Below, in pieces: positions 17,713-26,045 of a DNA stretch of 42,569 bases. Source of the stretch: an alpha proteobacterium SCGC AAA288-G21 (lineage in GTDB: Bacteria; Pseudomonadota; Alphaproteobacteria; Pelagibacterales; Pelagibacteraceae); contig AZYC01000004.1 in the NCBI GenBank assembly GCA_000513075.1, forward strand, positions 1 to 42,569, given 5' to 3'. The position numbers and the translations under genes were made by a program. The notes under the pieces are model-generated. The model was not told the origin of the DNA. It did not search any database and worked only from the letters and a program-made list of their open reading frames with translations. The stretch's first letter is position 1. Each line of letters begins with the position of its first letter.

Positions 17713-18420
17713 ATGGATCAAGCTGCTTTAAAAAAACTTCCAAGAGGATGGAAAAGTATACCGAGTGATTTAAATTCAGATCAAACTGCGTTCAAAGGAG
17801 TTAATTGGGGCAAAGCGATGATGTGGATTTTCTTGTTAAGTGATACATTTATTTTTAGTTGTTTCTTACTTTCTTACATGACGGGTCGTGGATCAACAGT
17901 CTTACCTTGGCCAAATCCAAGCAAAGTTTTTGCATTAGATTTTATGGGTGTACCTGTTCCTTTATTATTGATTGCAATTATGACTTTTGTTTTAATTACA
18001 AGCAGTGGAACCATGGCTATGGCTGTTAAATATGGCTATGAAAAAAATCGCAAATTATGTGGGACATTTTTATTATTAACAGCAATTGGTGGACTCACCT
18101 TTGTTGGTATGCAGGCGTTTGAGTGGTCCAAATTAATTTTTCATGAAGGAGTTCGTCCTTGGAGTAATCCTTATGGGGCCCCTCAATTTGGTTCCTTCTT
18201 TTTTATGATTACAGGTTTTCATGGGACACATGTATCCATTGGAGTAATTTTTCTTTTTATTTTTTCAAGAAAAGTTTTCAAGGGCGATTTTGATAGTGGA
18301 AGAAAAGGTTATTTTACTTCTATGAAATCTGATTATGTGGCAATAGAAATCTTAGGACTTTATTGGCACTTTGTTGATTTAGTTTGGGTATTTATTTTTG
18401 CATTCTTTTATTTGTGGTAG
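17713..18420 (+). CDS. coxC: Cytochrome c oxidase subunit III, second copy
   Basis: A 235-residue protein with about five membrane helices. The core reads GKAMMWIFLLSDTFIFS, then GFHGTHVSIGV near residue 170 and ILGLYWHFVDLVWVFIF at the C-terminus, the standard subunit III signatures. It is closer to canonical CoxC than the 210-residue paralogue before it because it keeps the full WHFVDLVW ending. An AAAGGA site precedes the ATG. Neighbouring subunit IV follows 8 bases after the stop. Confidence 0.88.
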   Translation: MDQAALKKLPRGWKSIPSDLNSDQTAFKGVNWGKAMMWIFLLSDTFIFSCFLLSYMTGRGSTVLPWPNPSKVFALDFMGVPVPLLLIAIMTFVLITSSGTMAMAVKYGYEKNRKLCGTFLLLTAIGGLTFVGMQAFEWSKLIFHEGVRPWSNPYGAPQFGSFFFMITGFHGTHVSIGVIFLFIFSRKVFKGDFDSGRKGYFTSMKSDYVAIEILGLYWHFVDLVWVFIFAFFYLW

Positions 18421-18428
18421 GATTGAAA

Positions 18429-18764
18429 ATGGTAGAAAATATTAAAAAGGAACAAGCAACAACACATAAACTAGGCATTTACCTTTGGATTTGGGGTCTA
18501 TTATTTGTTCTTAGTTTCTTTTCATACATGGTTGACTGGTTACAATTTCAAGGCTTATTGAGATGGACCTTAATTTTAACATTCATGTTTTTAAAAGCTG
18601 GTTTAATTATGGCATTCTTTATGCATTTATTTTGGGAACGCTATACACTTGTAAATGTTCTGCTTTGGCCAATGACAGCAATAGCAACCTTTGTTGGACT
18701 AATGGTTGCAGAATCAAAATATACTGTTTTCACACGATTTTTTTATTTCGTTTTAGGAAGTTAA
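18429..18764 (+). CDS. Cytochrome c oxidase subunit IV family protein
   Basis: A 111-residue protein with three membrane helices (about 14-34, 45-65, 73-95) of the prokaryotic CyoD/COX4 type; the FLKAGLIMAFFMHLFWE motif is characteristic. I start it at the ATG at 18429, which has an AGGA site 6 bases upstream, and not at the upstream ATG at 18384 inside coxC. It probably stabilises the oxidase. Confidence 0.8.
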   Translation: MVENIKKEQATTHKLGIYLWIWGLLFVLSFFSYMVDWLQFQGLLRWTLILTFMFLKAGLIMAFFMHLFWERYTLVNVLLWPMTAIATFVGLMVAESKYTVFTRFFYFVLGS

Positions 18765-18783
18765 ATAATTTTTAGGAAATCAA

Positions 18784-19695
18784 TTGCTTAATACTAGTGC
18801 TAAATCAGAAACGCTGAAGTTAAATTTTTTTAGTTATCTAAAGGCTTTGTTTAATCTTATGAAGCCTCGAGTAATGTCATTAGTGATTTTTACTTGTGTA
18901 GTAGGTCTATTAATTGCACCCACAAAAGTAAATTTTTTGAATGCAATCTTTTCTATCCTTGCAGTAGCTTTGGGTTCTGGCGCTGCTGGTGCATTAAATA
19001 TGTGGTATGAAGCAGATTTGGATTCAATAATGAGCAGGACATGTCTTAGACCAATTCCGACAGGAAAAGTTACTAAAAATCAGGCTTTGATTTTCGGAAT
19101 TTTAGCTTCACTAATTTCGGTAGTGGCTTTATATTTTTTTTCAAATTTAGTTGCTTCATTTATATTAGCAACTACAATTTTATTTTATGTTTTTATTTAC
19201 ACAATTTGGCTTAAACAAAAGACTCCTCAAAACATTGTTATTGGTGGGGCAGCTGGAGCCTTACCACCTGTAATAGGCTGGGCTATTGCAACAGGAGATA
19301 TAGCGCTTCAGCCTGTTATATTATTTTTAATTATTTTTATTTGGACACCCTCTCATTTTTGGGCACTCAGCTTATATAAGACAGAAGATTATAGAAAAGC
19401 TAATATTCCAATGCTACCAGTTACATCTGGAGTAAAAACAACCAAACTAAATATCTTTGTTTACGCTTTACTCCTGTTTGTAATTGTTTTAGCTCCATTC
19501 TTTCTTGAATATTTTGGTTTAATTTATTTGGTATTTTCAGGAATACTGGGTTTTTATTATGTATTTATCTGTTACAGATTATTGAGAGCAAATGAAACTA
19601 GATTAGAAAAGAAAATTGCTAAACAAATATTTGGTTTTTCGATTTTTTATCTTTTTATGATTTTTGCCTCCATCTTAGTAGATAGAATAATATAA
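18784..19695 (+). CDS. ctaB: Protoheme IX farnesyltransferase (heme O synthase)
   Basis: Adds a farnesyl group to heme b to make heme O, precursor of heme a for the oxidase. The 303-residue UbiA-superfamily membrane protein has MKPRVMSLVIFT in helix one, the Asp-rich NMWYEADLDSIMSRT near residues 72-86 with RPIPTG after it, and the second acidic region KTEDYRKA near 198. The start is TTG at 18784 with an AGGA site upstream; the next in-frame ATG (in LMKPRV) is too far inside the conserved helix. It sits in the cox operon, as usual. No heme A synthase (ctaA) is in the window. Confidence 0.92.
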   Translation: MLNTSAKSETLKLNFFSYLKALFNLMKPRVMSLVIFTCVVGLLIAPTKVNFLNAIFSILAVALGSGAAGALNMWYEADLDSIMSRTCLRPIPTGKVTKNQALIFGILASLISVVALYFFSNLVASFILATTILFYVFIYTIWLKQKTPQNIVIGGAAGALPPVIGWAIATGDIALQPVILFLIIFIWTPSHFWALSLYKTEDYRKANIPMLPVTSGVKTTKLNIFVYALLLFVIVLAPFFLEYFGLIYLVFSGILGFYYVFICYRLLRANETRLEKKIAKQIFGFSIFYLFMIFASILVDRII

Positions 19696-19721
19696 AATTT
19701 TAAAAAAATTACATTTAATTA

Positions 19722-20222
19722 ATGACCGAAAAAAATAATAAAACTGTAACAATTATATTAATTTCAATATTTGTGGTGCTTATAGTTTTTGCTTTTATAG
19801 CAATAAAAATATTTCAAAAAAAACAAATTACAGCTTTAGAAAACCATTTTATAAATGTGAGTTTAATTACAAGCGTACATCCAAGTTTGCCATGGAAATT
19901 TTCGGCTAAAGAACCTAATATAAAAATAAAGCCAGGAGAGGTAAAAACTATAGAATATATAGTAGAAAATCCTAGCGATGAAACAACTTTTGGTGTTGCA
20001 ACTTTTCAGTATCATCCTAAAGAATTGGGAAACTATTTTACTAAGTTAAACTGTTTTTGTTTTGATAAACAAACTTTAAAAGCAGGAGAAAATAATAGAT
20101 ATTCTCTAGTAATTTTAATTGATCCTGAAGTGACAAAAGATAGCAAGACAAAAGATATCAAAGAAGTTATTATGCAATTTACTTTTTTTAATTATGATGA
20201 ATTTAAAAAGGGTCAAACTTGA
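19722..20222 (+). CDS. ctaG: Cytochrome c oxidase assembly protein CtaG/Cox11, lacking one cysteine
   Basis: Cox11 delivers copper to the CuB site of subunit I. The 166-residue protein has an N-terminal anchor (about residues 9-29) and a periplasmic immunoglobulin-like domain. The copper-binding CFCFDKQTLKAGE motif is at about residues 109-121. The usual membrane-proximal Cys (in a FCQxTG context) is missing: here the aligned text is HFINVSLITS. The protein is also on the short side compared with the usual 180-200 residues. It lies between ctaB and a small CxxC membrane protein. Confidence 0.88.
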   Translation: MTEKNNKTVTIILISIFVVLIVFAFIAIKIFQKKQITALENHFINVSLITSVHPSLPWKFSAKEPNIKIKPGEVKTIEYIVENPSDETTFGVATFQYHPKELGNYFTKLNCFCFDKQTLKAGENNRYSLVILIDPEVTKDSKTKDIKEVIMQFTFFNYDEFKKGQT

Positions 20223-20225
20223 ACT

Positions 20226-20414
20226 ATGATATTAAAAACTTTGACACCACAACCTGATGCCTTAATTTCAATGTGTGCTGTATGTATTTCTGATAGATCG
20301 GGAGGACAAATTGCACTACTTATCATTGTTTCTTCATTAATATTTTTAGCTATCGCAAATTGGACTTGGAAAAAATATTCTAAAAATACTAAAGAAATTT
20401 CTACAGATAAATAA
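20226..20414 (+). CDS. Small CxxC single-helix membrane protein after Cox11
   Basis: A 62-residue protein I do not recognise. It has a CAVC motif at residues 17-20, a membrane helix at about 29-47 and a Lys-rich tail, which by the positive-inside rule puts the CxxC in the periplasm. It begins 3 bases after ctaG and ends the cox operon, so a role in copper delivery or oxidase assembly is plausible but unproven. Coding status is supported by tight operon spacing and membrane-protein composition; it is short, so some doubt remains. Confidence 0.6.
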   Translation: MILKTLTPQPDALISMCAVCISDRSGGQIALLIIVSSLIFLAIANWTWKKYSKNTKEISTDK

Positions 20415-20478
20415 ATTATATAATTAAAATTCTGCGTTTTGGGGTAGCTAACGGTCCCATTCTATACTAAAAAAAGCT
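20415..20478 (+). promoter_or_regulatory. thrC upstream region
   Basis: A 64-base gap with a GC-richer island (TGGGG at about 20439 pairing with TCCCA about 10 bases later as a weak five-pair stem) and a TATACT box at about 20462-20468 only some ten bases before the thrC ATG. It may be a promoter giving a nearly leaderless message, or a small RNA leader. I cannot assign a known riboswitch. Confidence 0.3.
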
Positions 20479-21861
20479 ATGCAGTACATCAGCACAAGAA
20501 ATACTAAACAAACCTTCGCCTTTAAGGATGTTTTTTTAAATGGACTTGCTGCAGATGGAGGACTTTATATACCTGAAAAAATTCCATCTTATTCATTAAA
20601 GGAACTAGAAAGTTTAAAAGAGCTTTCTTACGAGCAACTTGCAGTTAAAATTATTTTTAATTTTTGCTCTGATGAATTTAATGAAATTGAAATTAAAGAT
20701 TTAGTTAATAAATCTTATAAAGAATTTAGAGTAAAAAATGTAGTCAACATTAAAAGGTTGGAAAATATTATTTTGTTAGAATTATTCCATGGGCCTACTT
20801 TGGCTTTCAAAGATATTGCAATGCAAGTAATTGGCAATATGTATGAAAAAATCTTAAGTGATAACAAAAAAGTTATCAATATAGTTGTGGCAACCTCAGG
20901 AGATACTGGTGCGGCTGCAATAAGTGCATTAAAGGGTAGAAAGAATATAAATATATTTGTTCTTCATCCTCATAAAAAAATTTCAAAAGTGCAAAGAAAG
21001 CTAATGACAACATTTGAGGAAAATAATGTTTATAATTTAGCAATCGAAGGCAATTTTGATGATTGTCAAAAGTTAGTTAAATCAATGTTTATTGATCGAT
21101 CATTCAATAATGAAATTAATATGTCAGGAGTAAATTCAATTAATTGGGCAAGAATAATTGCTCAAATTGTATATTTTTTTTTTAGTTATTTTAAAATTAA
21201 CAATGGCAGTCAAAAAATCAATTTTTCCGTACCTACTGGAAATTTTGGAGATGTTTTTGCTGGATACATAGCAAAAAAAATGGGTTTGCCAATAAATAAG
21301 CTTATTGTTGCTACTAATAAAAATGATATTTTAAAAAGAGTTATTAGCACTGGTGTCTATAAACCCAAAGAAGTTTTTCAAACCATTTCACCTAGCATGG
21401 ATATTCAAGTAGCTAGTAATTTTGAAAGATTAATTTTCTATATTAGTTCAAATAATGATCAGGCTACTTTAAATAAAATGGAAGAATTAAGAAAAAATAA
21501 TGAATTTAAATTGAGTCATGAGCAGTTAAGTCATCTTAAAAAAGATTTTGTATCCGAAAGTTTAACTGAAGAAGAAACAAAAAGTATCATAAAAAAAATC
21601 TATAAGAATTATAATATTTTTATCGATCCACATACAGCTGTGGGATTAGGCGTTTTAGATAAACTTTCAAATGACGAAATAAACATAATTTTGTCAACAG
21701 CACATCCAGGAAAATTTCCTGAAGTTATAAAAGAAGTAACTGGTAAATATCCAGAGCTGCCTGCTAAAACCAAAAAAGTTATAGATGAAAAAGAAAAATT
21801 TGATATCTTACCTAATGATTTAAATACAATTAAAAAATTTATAAAAGAGAAAGCTAAATGA
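20479..21861 (+). CDS. thrC: Threonine synthase
   Basis: Converts O-phosphohomoserine to threonine using PLP. The 460-residue protein has the N-terminal STRN and GLAADGGLYIPE segments, the PLP-lysine motif GPTLAFKDIAMQ near residue 115, the VATSGDTGAAA phosphate loop and NWARIIAQIVYF. This is the longer class I form found in proteobacteria. thrB, encoding the preceding step, lies about 0.9 kb away on the opposite strand. The stop overlaps the next gene by 4 bases (ATGA). Confidence 0.95.
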   Translation: MQYISTRNTKQTFAFKDVFLNGLAADGGLYIPEKIPSYSLKELESLKELSYEQLAVKIIFNFCSDEFNEIEIKDLVNKSYKEFRVKNVVNIKRLENIILLELFHGPTLAFKDIAMQVIGNMYEKILSDNKKVINIVVATSGDTGAAAISALKGRKNINIFVLHPHKKISKVQRKLMTTFEENNVYNLAIEGNFDDCQKLVKSMFIDRSFNNEINMSGVNSINWARIIAQIVYFFFSYFKINNGSQKINFSVPTGNFGDVFAGYIAKKMGLPINKLIVATNKNDILKRVISTGVYKPKEVFQTISPSMDIQVASNFERLIFYISSNNDQATLNKMEELRKNNEFKLSHEQLSHLKKDFVSESLTEEETKSIIKKIYKNYNIFIDPHTAVGLGVLDKLSNDEINIILSTAHPGKFPEVIKEVTGKYPELPAKTKKVIDEKEKFDILPNDLNTIKKFIKEKAK

Positions 21862-22340
21862 AAATCAAAGAGGGCGATAAATTACCTGAAGCAAAAGTCT
21901 TTGTTATAGATATGGATAAAGAATATGAACATAAGGAAATATCTACAAGTGAAATTTTAAATAAAGACAAAATAATTCTATTTGGTTTACCAGGAGCATT
22001 TACACCTGGCTGTTCGAAAAAACATTTGCCAAGTTTTCTTGAATCCACTGAAAAACTAAAGGAGAAAAATATAAGAAAAGTTTTTTGTATTTCTATTAAT
22101 GATCCATTTGTAATGGAAGCTTGGGGTAGAAATTACAATTTAAAAGATGAATTAACTTTGCTAGCAGATGCGAAAGGTGATTTTACTAAAAACATAGGAG
22201 CCGGATTTATTTGGAGAGATTGGGGATTAAGGTCAAAGAGATACACAATGTTGTTAGAAGCTGGAGTTGTAAAAAAATTAGTTGAAGAAGAAGGAAAATG
22301 TGAACTTACTGCTGCAGAAAATTTTTTAAAAGGAATTTAA
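21858..22340 (+). CDS. Peroxiredoxin, Prx5 (AhpE/hybrid-like) family
   Basis: Thiol peroxidase reducing hydrogen and alkyl peroxides. The 160-residue protein has the Prx5 signature GLPGAFTPGCSKKHLPSF with the peroxidatic Cys near residue 53, the later WGRN and a GFIWRDWGLRSKRYTML block. It is translationally coupled to thrC and its stop overlaps that of convergent rnhA (shared TTAA). The position next to rnhA is a common alphaproteobacterial arrangement. The electron donor (glutaredoxin or thioredoxin) cannot be told. Confidence 0.9.
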   Translation: MKIKEGDKLPEAKVFVIDMDKEYEHKEISTSEILNKDKIILFGLPGAFTPGCSKKHLPSFLESTEKLKEKNIRKVFCISINDPFVMEAWGRNYNLKDELTLLADAKGDFTKNIGAGFIWRDWGLRSKRYTMLLEAGVVKKLVEEEGKCELTAAENFLKGI

Positions 22341-22759
22341 ATTAAAGCCGCTTTTTTCGCCAATTTATCAACCATATTATTCATTGGGTTTCCCGAATGA
22401 CCCTTTATCCACAGCCATTCAATATCGTGAAAATTTGATAAAGTGTTTAATTTTATCCATAACTCAACATTTTTTACTTTTTTTTTATTGGCTGTTTTCC
22501 AATTATTTTTTTCCCAAATTTTTATCCAATTGGTAATTCCCTCTTTAACATAATTTGAATCTGTATAAATTTTGATTTTTTGTTTTTTTTTTAAAAAAAC
22601 TAATGCCTTAATCGCGGCCATTAATTCCATCTTATTATTTGTTGTATGTTTCTTTTTCCCAGAAATAATGTTTTGTTTATCACCATTAAGTATTATTGCT
22701 GCCCAACCCCCAGGACCAGGATTGCCTATGCAAGATCCATCTGTATAAATTTTAATCAT
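22337..22759 (-). CDS. rnhA: Ribonuclease HI
   Basis: Degrades RNA in RNA-DNA hybrids. The 140-residue protein begins IKIYTDGSCIGNPGPGGW and has all four acidic catalytic residues: Asp in YTDGS, Glu in NKMELMAA, Asp in IYTDSNYV and Asp in MVDKLA. I use the ATG at 22759, two bases after the thrB stop; a TTG at 22771 with GAGG upstream would add four residues (MYLG) and is a real alternative. Confidence 0.93.
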   Translation of the reverse strand: MIKIYTDGSCIGNPGPGGWAAIILNGDKQNIISGKKKHTTNNKMELMAAIKALVFLKKKQKIKIYTDSNYVKEGITNWIKIWEKNNWKTANKKKVKNVELWIKLNTLSNFHDIEWLWIKGHSGNPMNNMVDKLAKKAALI

Positions 22760-22761
22760 AC

Positions 22762-23730
22762 CTAAATACAATAATCCTCAAAGCTTTTTACACTATTATG
22801 AAACTCAAGTCTTTTTAGATATTCAATTGGATCTTTAACAGTTAAAAGAGCACCCTTACTTAAATTCAAATAATCAAAGACACGTGTTAACAAAAATCTA
22901 ATAGAAGCACCCTGAGCCAAAACTTTAAGATATTTTTTTTCATCGTTGTTGAGTTTTCTTATGCTTGTGTACCCTTTTATAAATTTTTTAGCCTTAGTTA
23001 CATTGAAACTTAAATTTTCCTTTACTCCATCAAAGCATAGAGCGTTTAAACAAACTGCTATTTCAAAACAATAAAAATCATTACAAGAAAAATAAAAATC
23101 AATTATTCCTGTAAATTTTTCATTTTTAAAAAAAATATTATCTGGAAATAAATCAGCGTGTATTATTCCCGAAGGTAATTTTTTTGGCCAGTTTTTTTTT
23201 ATTTCTTCTAAGCTTATTTTTATTGTTTTGGATAAATTCTTATGAATCTTTGAACAATCTTTTTCTATTTTAGCAAATAATTTTGGCCAAGAATTTATAG
23301 ATAGATTATTTTGTCTCTTTAATGAAAGATTTTTAGTAATTTTATGGAGCTTAGCTGTTTCAACACCTATGTCATAACAATTCTCAGAACTCAAATTTTT
23401 TTTTGCTGAACCTTCAAGAAATGATACCATGACAGCTTTTTTTCCTAAAATCTCAGAAATATAATTTCCATTCTTGTTAACAATGGGTCTTGGACATTTA
23501 AAATTTAAATTATATAAATTGGTCATTAATCCTATAAAAAAAGGAAGATCTTTTGAATCAACTCTTTTTTCGTAGATAGTAAGAATAAATTTATTTTTTT
23601 TTGTTTGAACTTGGTAATTTGTATTCTCGATTCCTTCTTTAATACCAAAGAATTTTGTAATTTTACTTATTTCATAATTCTTTAAAAAATCATTTAGTTC
23701 GTCTTTTGATATTTTTGTGTATACAGCCAT
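22762..23730 (-). CDS. thrB: Homoserine kinase (APH-fold type)
   Basis: Phosphorylates homoserine, the substrate-generating step for ThrC. The 322-residue protein starts MAVYTKISKDELNDFLKNY and has the ENTNYQVQT lysine region, GIIHADLFPDNIFF catalytic loop near residue 190 and the GIIDFYFSC metal-binding Asp, as in the choline-kinase-like ThrB of alphaproteobacteria rather than the GHMP form. It lies between ispH and rnhA in the conserved order ispH-thrB-rnhA. Confidence 0.92.
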   Translation of the reverse strand: MAVYTKISKDELNDFLKNYEISKITKFFGIKEGIENTNYQVQTKKNKFILTIYEKRVDSKDLPFFIGLMTNLYNLNFKCPRPIVNKNGNYISEILGKKAVMVSFLEGSAKKNLSSENCYDIGVETAKLHKITKNLSLKRQNNLSINSWPKLFAKIEKDCSKIHKNLSKTIKISLEEIKKNWPKKLPSGIIHADLFPDNIFFKNEKFTGIIDFYFSCNDFYCFEIAVCLNALCFDGVKENLSFNVTKAKKFIKGYTSIRKLNNDEKKYLKVLAQGASIRFLLTRVFDYLNLSKGALLTVKDPIEYLKRLEFHNSVKSFEDYCI

Positions 23731-23743
23731 TTGTGTCTTTATT

Positions 23744-24685
23744 TTATGTTAGTTTGTTGGGAATTCTGAATACTACATTTTCTTTTACAATTTCAACTTC
23801 ATTTATTTCAATATCAGCCTTTTCTTTTATTTTAGCTATAAATTCCTTAACCAAGATTTCAGGAGCAGAAGCTCCAGAGGATACTCCAATATTTTTACAT
23901 TTTAAAATTTCTTCAATGGGGATTGCATTGGTGGAATAAAGTAACTGTGATTTTGAACATCCTGATTTCTTTGCAGCTTCAACCAATCTTTTAGAATTAG
24001 ATGAATTTCTGCTACCAATAACAAAAAACATTTCACATTTATTTGCAATTTTTTTTACGGCTAACTGTCTATTTGTCGTAGCATAACAAATATCATCTTT
24101 TTTTGGTTCTTTTATATCAGGAAACTTATTTTTCAGGATTTGTATGATTTCAACTGTGTCGTCCACTGAAAGGGTTGTTTGGGTGATATAAGAAAGCTTT
24201 TTATTTTTTTTATGAACATAATTTTTTGCATCTTCATTTGTTTCAATTAAATCAATGGTTCCGTTTGATAACTGGCCCATGGTTCCTATAACCTCGGGAT
24301 GATTTTTGTGACCAATTAATAAAATGTGATAATTATATTTACATAATTGTTCAGCCTCCTTATGCACCTTAGAAACCAATGGGCAAGTTGCATCTATATA
24401 TTCAATATGTTTAAAATTTGCGTCTTCAGGAACTGATTTTGGGACTCCATGTGCAGAAAAAATAGCAGGTCTACTTCTATCTTCAATTTCACTTAATTCT
24501 TCAACGAAAATAGCACCTTTTTTTCTTAAACTTTCTACCACGTGTTTATTGTGCACGATTTCGTGTCTTACATAGATTGGAGCTCCAAATTTTTCTAAAC
24601 TTTTTTTAACAATTTCTATAGCTCTGTCAACTCCTGCGCAAAAACCTCTTGGTGAAGCTAAATGAATTGTAATTTTATTCTTCAT
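23744..24685 (-). CDS. ispH: 4-hydroxy-3-methylbut-2-enyl diphosphate reductase
   Basis: Last enzyme of the MEP isoprenoid pathway; a [4Fe-4S] protein making IPP and DMAPP. The 313-residue protein has the three cluster cysteines in ASPRGFCAGVDRA, DATCPLVSKVH and DDICYATTNRQ, and the SSGASAPE block near the C-terminus. I start it at ATG 24685, giving MKNKITIHLASPRGF; a TTG at 24712 would add nine residues not expected in the family. ispE is also in the window at 36080. Confidence 0.95.
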   Translation of the reverse strand: MKNKITIHLASPRGFCAGVDRAIEIVKKSLEKFGAPIYVRHEIVHNKHVVESLRKKGAIFVEELSEIEDRSRPAIFSAHGVPKSVPEDANFKHIEYIDATCPLVSKVHKEAEQLCKYNYHILLIGHKNHPEVIGTMGQLSNGTIDLIETNEDAKNYVHKKNKKLSYITQTTLSVDDTVEIIQILKNKFPDIKEPKKDDICYATTNRQLAVKKIANKCEMFFVIGSRNSSNSKRLVEAAKKSGCSKSQLLYSTNAIPIEEILKCKNIGVSSGASAPEILVKEFIAKIKEKADIEINEVEIVKENVVFRIPNKLT

Positions 24686-24729
24686 ACTTTGATCAGATGT
24701 GTGTGTTAGCAATATATGCTTAAAATATT

Positions 24730-25227
24730 TTAAGCTCTAGTTTTTTTAAGAGTATTTTTAGTTTGATTGAGATTTTCTTCAAAGAGAGTATCTAGTTTTG
24801 ATTTATTAATTGATGTTTTTATCAGTTTTGTAGCTGACTCTATTGAGATTTTTACAGCAGCATCTTTTATGCTCTTAATGGCGTCTTCCTTCATTTGTAC
24901 AATTTTTTGTTCGATGATTTTTTTTCTATTTTCTGAAGTTTGAAAAAATTTATTATTTATTTCTATAATAAGCTTTTCACTTTCATCTCTAGCATTTCTT
25001 ATTATTTGTTCATTTTCTTTTTGGGCATTTTCTAATTTTTCCTGGCTTTCATTTAATAAATTCTTTGATTCTTTTTTTAATTTTTCAGCTTCATTTAGTT
25101 CATTTTTAATGTCCTCTATCATAATATTTAACAAAGAATTAATTTTTTGAGGAACTTTCAAATAAACTAGTCCTACAATAAATATTATGAAAGCAATAGC
25201 TACCCAGAATGTTGCATCAATTATCAT
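24730..25227 (-). CDS. atpF: F0F1 ATP synthase subunit b
   Basis: Peripheral stalk subunit of ATP synthase. The 165-residue protein has an N-terminal membrane helix (about 4-23, containing FWVAIAFIIFIVGLVYLK), followed by a long charged coiled coil to the C-terminus. Its start overlaps the b' gene by 4 bases. The alternation of charged heptads and lack of a signal peptide fit subunit b. The usual F1 genes (atpHAGDC) are not in the window, as is normal for alphaproteobacteria where F0 and F1 operons are separate. Confidence 0.9.
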   Translation of the reverse strand: MIIDATFWVAIAFIIFIVGLVYLKVPQKINSLLNIMIEDIKNELNEAEKLKKESKNLLNESQEKLENAQKENEQIIRNARDESEKLIIEINNKFFQTSENRKKIIEQKIVQMKEDAIKSIKDAAVKISIESATKLIKTSINKSKLDTLFEENLNQTKNTLKKTRA

Positions 25228-25802
25228 ATATATTTTGTAATTTCTTTTTTTGAGGTATCTTCAACAATCGCTGAAACACTACTGGAGTTAACTTCAGTAC
25301 CTACTATTTTTCTGACAATTTCTGAAGATGTTTCAATAGCAATTTTATTAATATCTTTTATTGAAGATAATTTCAGCGTTTTAATTTCTTTTTCAGCATT
25401 TTCAATTTCCTTGCTTATTTCTAAATTAAATTGATTTTTTTTATTTTCAATGTCACGGTTAACTTTTTTTCTTGTTCCATCTAGAATTTTTTTTGCCTCC
25501 TGTTTTGCCTGATTAAGAATATTATTGTATTCAGAAAGCTTTTCTTCGGATTGATCTTTGAATTTTTGAGCATCATCCAGGTCGGTTAAAATTTGAGAAT
25601 TTCTATTTTCTAAGTTTGCATTAATTTTTGGCAAAATTATTCTCCACAAAATTATATATAGTGTTCCGAAAATCAGTATTACCCAAAAAATTTGAGATAC
25701 CCAATATTCTGGATTCAGCTGAGGCATACCTCCCTCAGCTCCAAAACATTCACCCGATAAAAGAGTAAAAAATCCAATAAATTTTAAATAATTTCGAACC
25801 AT
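25224..25802 (-). CDS. atpG: F0F1 ATP synthase subunit b'
   Basis: Second, diverged peripheral stalk subunit. The 192-residue protein has a short N-terminal hydrophobic segment, then GGMPQLNPEYWVSQIFWVILIFGTL, the usual b' entry into its membrane helix (about 33-54), then a coiled coil. Alphaproteobacteria and phototrophs carry this b' form next to b. It lies 10 bases after atpE. The symbol atpG (also written atpF2 or atpX) is used for b' here, not for the F1 gamma subunit. Confidence 0.88.
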   Translation of the reverse strand: MVRNYLKFIGFFTLLSGECFGAEGGMPQLNPEYWVSQIFWVILIFGTLYIILWRIILPKINANLENRNSQILTDLDDAQKFKDQSEEKLSEYNNILNQAKQEAKKILDGTRKKVNRDIENKKNQFNLEISKEIENAEKEIKTLKLSSIKDINKIAIETSSEIVRKIVGTEVNSSSVSAIVEDTSKKEITKYI

Positions 25803-25812
25803 TAATTAAAAC

Positions 25813-26040
25813 TTAAAATGCGAACAATATTATCAATGCAACAACCAAGCCAAATAATCCAGTAGCTTCTGCCAAGGCAAAACCCAGTAGTAAATTTGGA
25901 AATTGTTTTTGTGCTGCAGAGGGATTACGCATAGCTCCCGACAAATAATTTCCAAAAATAATTCCTATACCAACCCCGGCTCCTGCCAAAGCAATTGCCG
26001 CAAGACCAGCTCCAATCATTTTTGCTGCTTCTAACTCCAT
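25813..26040 (-). CDS. atpE: F0F1 ATP synthase subunit c
   Basis: Proteolipid of the rotor ring. The 75-residue hairpin has two helices (about 9-32 and 50-74), a polar loop RNPSAAQKQ and the proton-binding Glu at residue 58 in GFALAEATGLF. Absence of the sodium-site pattern supports proton use. It is preceded by the strongest Shine-Dalgarno I saw in the window, in keeping with its high stoichiometry. Confidence 0.96.
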   Translation of the reverse strand: MELEAAKMIGAGLAAIALAGAGVGIGIIFGNYLSGAMRNPSAAQKQFPNLLLGFALAEATGLFGLVVALIILFAF

Positions 26041-26045
26041 ATTTT

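Noticed and set aside
18384-18428. Upstream start for the subunit IV gene inside coxC
   Set aside because: It would add 15 residues overlapping coxC, while the ATG at 18429 has a well-placed AGGA.
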